Source of the DNA: Sparassis latifolia
Taxonomy: Eukaryota > Basidiomycota > Agaricomycetes > Polyporales > Sparassidaceae
Assembly (NCBI GenBank): GCA_018466975.1
Contig: CM031559.1
Coordinates: forward strand, 2,666,001-2,730,000
DNA: 64,000 nucleotides
Reading direction: 5' to 3'
The position numbers were made by a program, and so were the translations under genes. The notes under the pieces were generated by a model, which saw nothing but the letters and a program-made list of their open reading frames with translations, was not told the origin of the DNA and did not search any database. Of this stretch, positions 60,908-64,000 are shown piece by piece. Within the stretch, counting starts at the first letter, position 1; each line of letters starts with the position of its first letter.

Positions 60908-63068
60908 ATGCCAAGAGCTCCCCGCAATGCGTCCTCCGCAGTACGGGTTAACCCCACTGCCTCCACTGACCGATGTGGTCGAGGAAAGGCCGGCTCAGAG
61001 TGCGACATATGCGGCATAGTCGTGTCTCGGGCCGCCGACATGCCTCGCCATAAGTTGGTGCACAATCCTGACAGTGAAGCTATGTGCGTGTATCATCGTA
61101 TGCTCGTTGACGTCGCTGACCCATGCTCCTGCCCTTCCCTCAACCCAGGAAGTTCCCTTGCCCCTTCCCAGGGTGCACATACAGAACCCTCCAGGCAGGG
61201 AACCTGAAACCACACAGCCAGAAACAGTGCGTGCTACCCTTATGCACTTCCTCGGTGATTGTCTGACTGCGTCATCATCTGACAGTACGCACAAGACGAC
61301 TCCGTTAGTCTGCGACCATGTCGTGTTCAGTAACGAGAGCTTCGAGATGTGCCCCTTCCAGACCGGGGACCAGAACGAGCTCACGGAGCACAGAAGGTCC
61401 GCACACGGCTGCAGGGCCAAGTGCGCCAAGGACAACGCTGGGAAAGAATTCATCTACCAGCTCGAATTTGACTTCGGCTTCGACGATGACGTCGAGAACG
61501 TCGGTTTCGAGTATAATTTCGACGGTGCTGCCTCCAAGCCTGAGGACGTCGAGCCCCAGGCTGAGGACGATGTCGATGCGAAGATCAAGGCCAAGGTCGC
61601 CGCAGCCCGTTCCACCAAGGCCCAATCGAAGGCCAAGAAGCAGGGCCGCGCAGCGTCCCCCATGCCTTTGGCTACCGCCAAGAACACGAAAAAGGCCGCC
61701 GCTGCACCGGTGTACTTCATCAAAGATGACCCCGACCTCTACAGGTCGTACCTCGCGTCATCGTCCATCGCCCCATCGTCCATTCCCGCATACCCGTTCG
61801 CGGCTTCCGCCCCGTCGAAGTCGGAACAGTACACTCACACTCCCATGTCATCCACCCTGCAGGACTATGAGTCTTCTGCCGTGTCGTCTAACAATCAGCA
61901 ACCCGTCATCCCACTTCCCGTCATTGAGCCATTCATCCAACACCACTACCTTCCTCAAGCTCCCGTTGCCGAGCAATTGATCCAGCAACAATACATGCCC
62001 GTCCCACCGGCGGATCCATATTACTGCATCGAGGCATCCATCCCTGCCTCCGCCCCTATACCCATGCCGCAAGTATTCTTGCCAGAAGATGCCCTCTGCG
62101 GCGGGCACTTTGCCTCGTCTCTCAACCCCGTTGTCCAGCCCGAGACCTACGGTCCTTGGGCCAGCTTTTCCACCGAGAGTGGGAATAGCGATGTTAGTGC
62201 AAGCAACGGCTTCGATGCCGGCTTGGCCGGCATGAGCTATAGCAGCGGCAGCAACATCGCAGCTATGACATATGCCTCCGGCAGCAACGCTGCCGCCACC
62301 AACTACGACGGCGGTGGTGACTGCGCCAGCACCAGCTACGCCAGTGGCGATGCGAACGGCTATGCCAACATCCCCTACAATGGCGGCAGCCAATATACCC
62401 CTGACAACTCGGACACTGCTTTTCTCGCCAACTTGGATAACTATACTCGCAATGGCTTTGATAACTATACCCCCGCCAACGTAACTGATTATACCCCCGC
62501 CAACTTCTACGACGATACCCTCACCCACTTCAACGATACCCGTGCACACTTCAACGATACTCTCGCCCACTTCAGCAACGATAACTCCGCCTGGGTTAAC
62601 GACAGCGGCTACTCGTCGACAGCCTGGACCTCAGACGGCAGCTTCTCGTCAACAGACTTGTCGTTTGACTCGTTGTCTGCGCTTCTCCAGCCTCCTGTCA
62701 CCTCGGACGTTATGCTGGACAACGATAGCTACAGCATGTACGAAGGACTGTTAGGCGACCATCCAGATGGTGCTCTCAACGGATATGCGCAACAAAACGC
62801 CATCCCGATGTTTGATGTACATCCGGCTCCTATCTATCCGGACGGCGTTGAGCTGGGACGCGACTCCCCTGTCCGGAGCCCCGTCAATAGCGGCAGCTAC
62901 CTCGATCATATGTTGTCCTTCCCGTATGCGTCACCCACCATGGGCGCGATTGCACCGCCACTAACGCCCCCGGCGGCTACACCCAGCCAATTTATGGCCA
63001 TGCTGGCGTCGCCGCTGCCAGAGTGGGGGTGCAGCCAGTCGGAGCTCTTCGGCGTCTTTGGCCTTTAA
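60908..63068 (+). CDS. C2H2 zinc-finger protein with long Asn/Ser/Tyr-rich tail
   Basis: Probable DNA-binding regulator. Exons 60908-61083, 61149-61226, 61286-63068; phases fit, 678 aa. Finger 1: CDICGIVVSRAADMPRHKLVH (C-x2-C-x12-H-x3-H). Finger 2: CPFPGCTYRTLQAGNLKPH (C-x4-C-x12-H) with a final His created at the exon 2/3 junction (CA+T, SQKH). Finger 3 is atypical: C-x12-C then PFQTGDQNELTEHRRSAH. A basic Lys/Ala segment follows (KIKAKVAAARSTKAQSKAKK). The remaining two thirds are low-complexity, with Gln-rich (FIQHHYLPQAPVAEQLIQQQ), repeated SGSNIAAMTYASGSN and degenerate NDT units, as in transactivation domains. The target is unknown. Confidence 0.88.
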
Positions 63069-64000
63069 TAGTTTTGAGGCTCTCCGGACATCATCTTCTC
63101 GCATTGTACATTGTGCATCGCATCGACGTGCACTATACCCCACATCTGTATATAATACCCTCCTCTCACACTTGACATCATTTCGTAGTTTATCTGTAGT
63201 ATATTTGTCGTTGCATTTTGCTTCTCCTTTTTTGCTTCTCCTTGTAGCCATATAGTTTGTTGCTAGTTACTTCGCTCCGGTCTCGATAGTGTGCATTCTG
63301 TGCCTTACTAGATATAGAGAAGAAATACAGCTCCTCCATTCTTCACTCTAAGCTTGTGGACTCGCTTGTAGACTCGTGCAAGATGAGAGAGCCTTACGAC
63401 GACTGGCTGCGCCACTGGACTTCACGCCACCCGACGCCGACGCCGACGCGATGCCACGTGACACCGACGCGCCGTGGTCGTCGGCAGTCTCCTTATAGTG
63501 GTGTGGTCGTCGGGTCGGGTGTCACACGGTCGCGAACTTCCGTAACTTTCAACGTGGTCACTTGGTCAACATCCCAACAGAGCTGACATTTCATCTCTGC
63601 CATTACGGCTCCACGAATGATCTAAACTTTGTCGAATCTAAGGAGTAGTCCAGGAGTCCAAAGGTTCGAACTTCAGTTACGACCGAACCGTGCACTGCTA
63701 AATACTTCCTTTCATAAGTTGTCGTCCGGTTATTCAATATGTCTGCTATATGCATGCCAGAGGCAATCGTGTACTGATCCATGTGGCAGTGCGAGTTTGA
63801 GGGAGTGTCTCTGCCAGAAGCACGAGATAGGCGACCGCGAGGATGAACTCAGAACACACTCTACGGTATGCAACTCGTATGAGCCAGCTTAAATACGCCA
63901 CATATGTCACCACGGATGCGTATTCTTTCCATCGCCGTCTGGTATTGACCAGAAATAATCCATAGGCTACATCAGTGGCTCAGCACTTTCCTGTCTCTTA
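63069..64000. other. 3' region of the zinc-finger gene and downstream intergenic
   Basis: 0.93 kb. T-rich at 63080-63250 (likely 3' untranslated region). A CGACGCCGACGCCGACGCG trinucleotide tract lies at 63430-63450. The frames at 63356-63892 have no motif. Confidence 0.4.

Noticed and set aside
61304..62570. Long minus-strand frame 61848-62570 and plus frame 61318-61980
   Set aside because: Antisense and alternate-frame shadows of the zinc-finger gene's low-complexity tail.
63661..63690. GGTTCGAACTT resembling a tRNA T-arm
   Set aside because: No acceptor, D- or anticodon arm can be drawn around it, so no tRNA is called. I found no supportable tRNA in the window.

Overview
This is a stretch of a filamentous basidiomycete (Agaricomycete-type) nuclear genome. 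The genes are dense and cut by many 45-70 nt GT-AG introns. It carries a fungal phenylalanine ammonia-lyase, a bis-heme ferric reductase, a fungal DUF2235 hydrolase, an agaricomycete trypsin-like protein, and a Ty3/gypsy chromovirus. Exon coordinates in the entries were worked out by hand from splice-site phase and recognised protein motifs; no alignment was run.

Left third (1-17.6 kb), mostly host genes: a TMEM184/DUF300 membrane protein (minus, cut by the window edge), PEX19, a type II peroxiredoxin ending in a PTS1-like AHL, an arginine/serine-rich orphan protein, a DUF2235 hydrolase with at least 15 exons (one of 9 nt), a trypsin-like protease that looks disabled (minus), an 0.8 kb non-coding element with long GC-rich terminal inverted repeats, a Rax1-like RGS/transmembrane protein, and a mitochondrial two-HMG-box protein (minus).

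Middle (17.6-39.9 kb), a repeat island: an 18S rRNA fragment in degenerate repeats, two copies of a small MITE, a 7.97 kb chromovirus on the plus strand with both LTRs and a 5-bp target duplication, then about 200 bp further a second, unrelated 8.9 kb gypsy element on the minus strand with its own LTR pair. A third MITE copy sits inside the gag of the second element. Both elements carry stops and frameshifts, and their LTR pairs differ by only about 1.5-1.7%. The chromovirus has extra reading frames between integrase and the 3' LTR: two tiny hydrophobic ones and one that, past a single TGA, leads in frame to a zinc knuckle.

Right third (39.9-64 kb), host genes again: phenylalanine ammonia-lyase, Mediator subunit MED8, a 10-exon ferric reductase and a decayed duplicate of it, a kinase-like (APH-fold) protein, the tiny TFIIH subunit TFB5 (minus; a 16-nt microexon and an apparent GC-AG intron) divergent from ribose-5-phosphate isomerase, a CmcJ/AsaB-like protein, and a C2H2 zinc-finger protein with a long Asn/Ser/Tyr-rich tail. 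Long non-coding gaps (43.6-46.8, 49.2-51.7, 56.5-58.4 kb) hold degenerate repeats but no gene that I can support.

Functionally the genes are mostly independent. The two neighbourhoods that may mean something are PEX19 beside a putative peroxisomal peroxiredoxin, and TFB5/RKI1 sharing a 338-bp divergent promoter.
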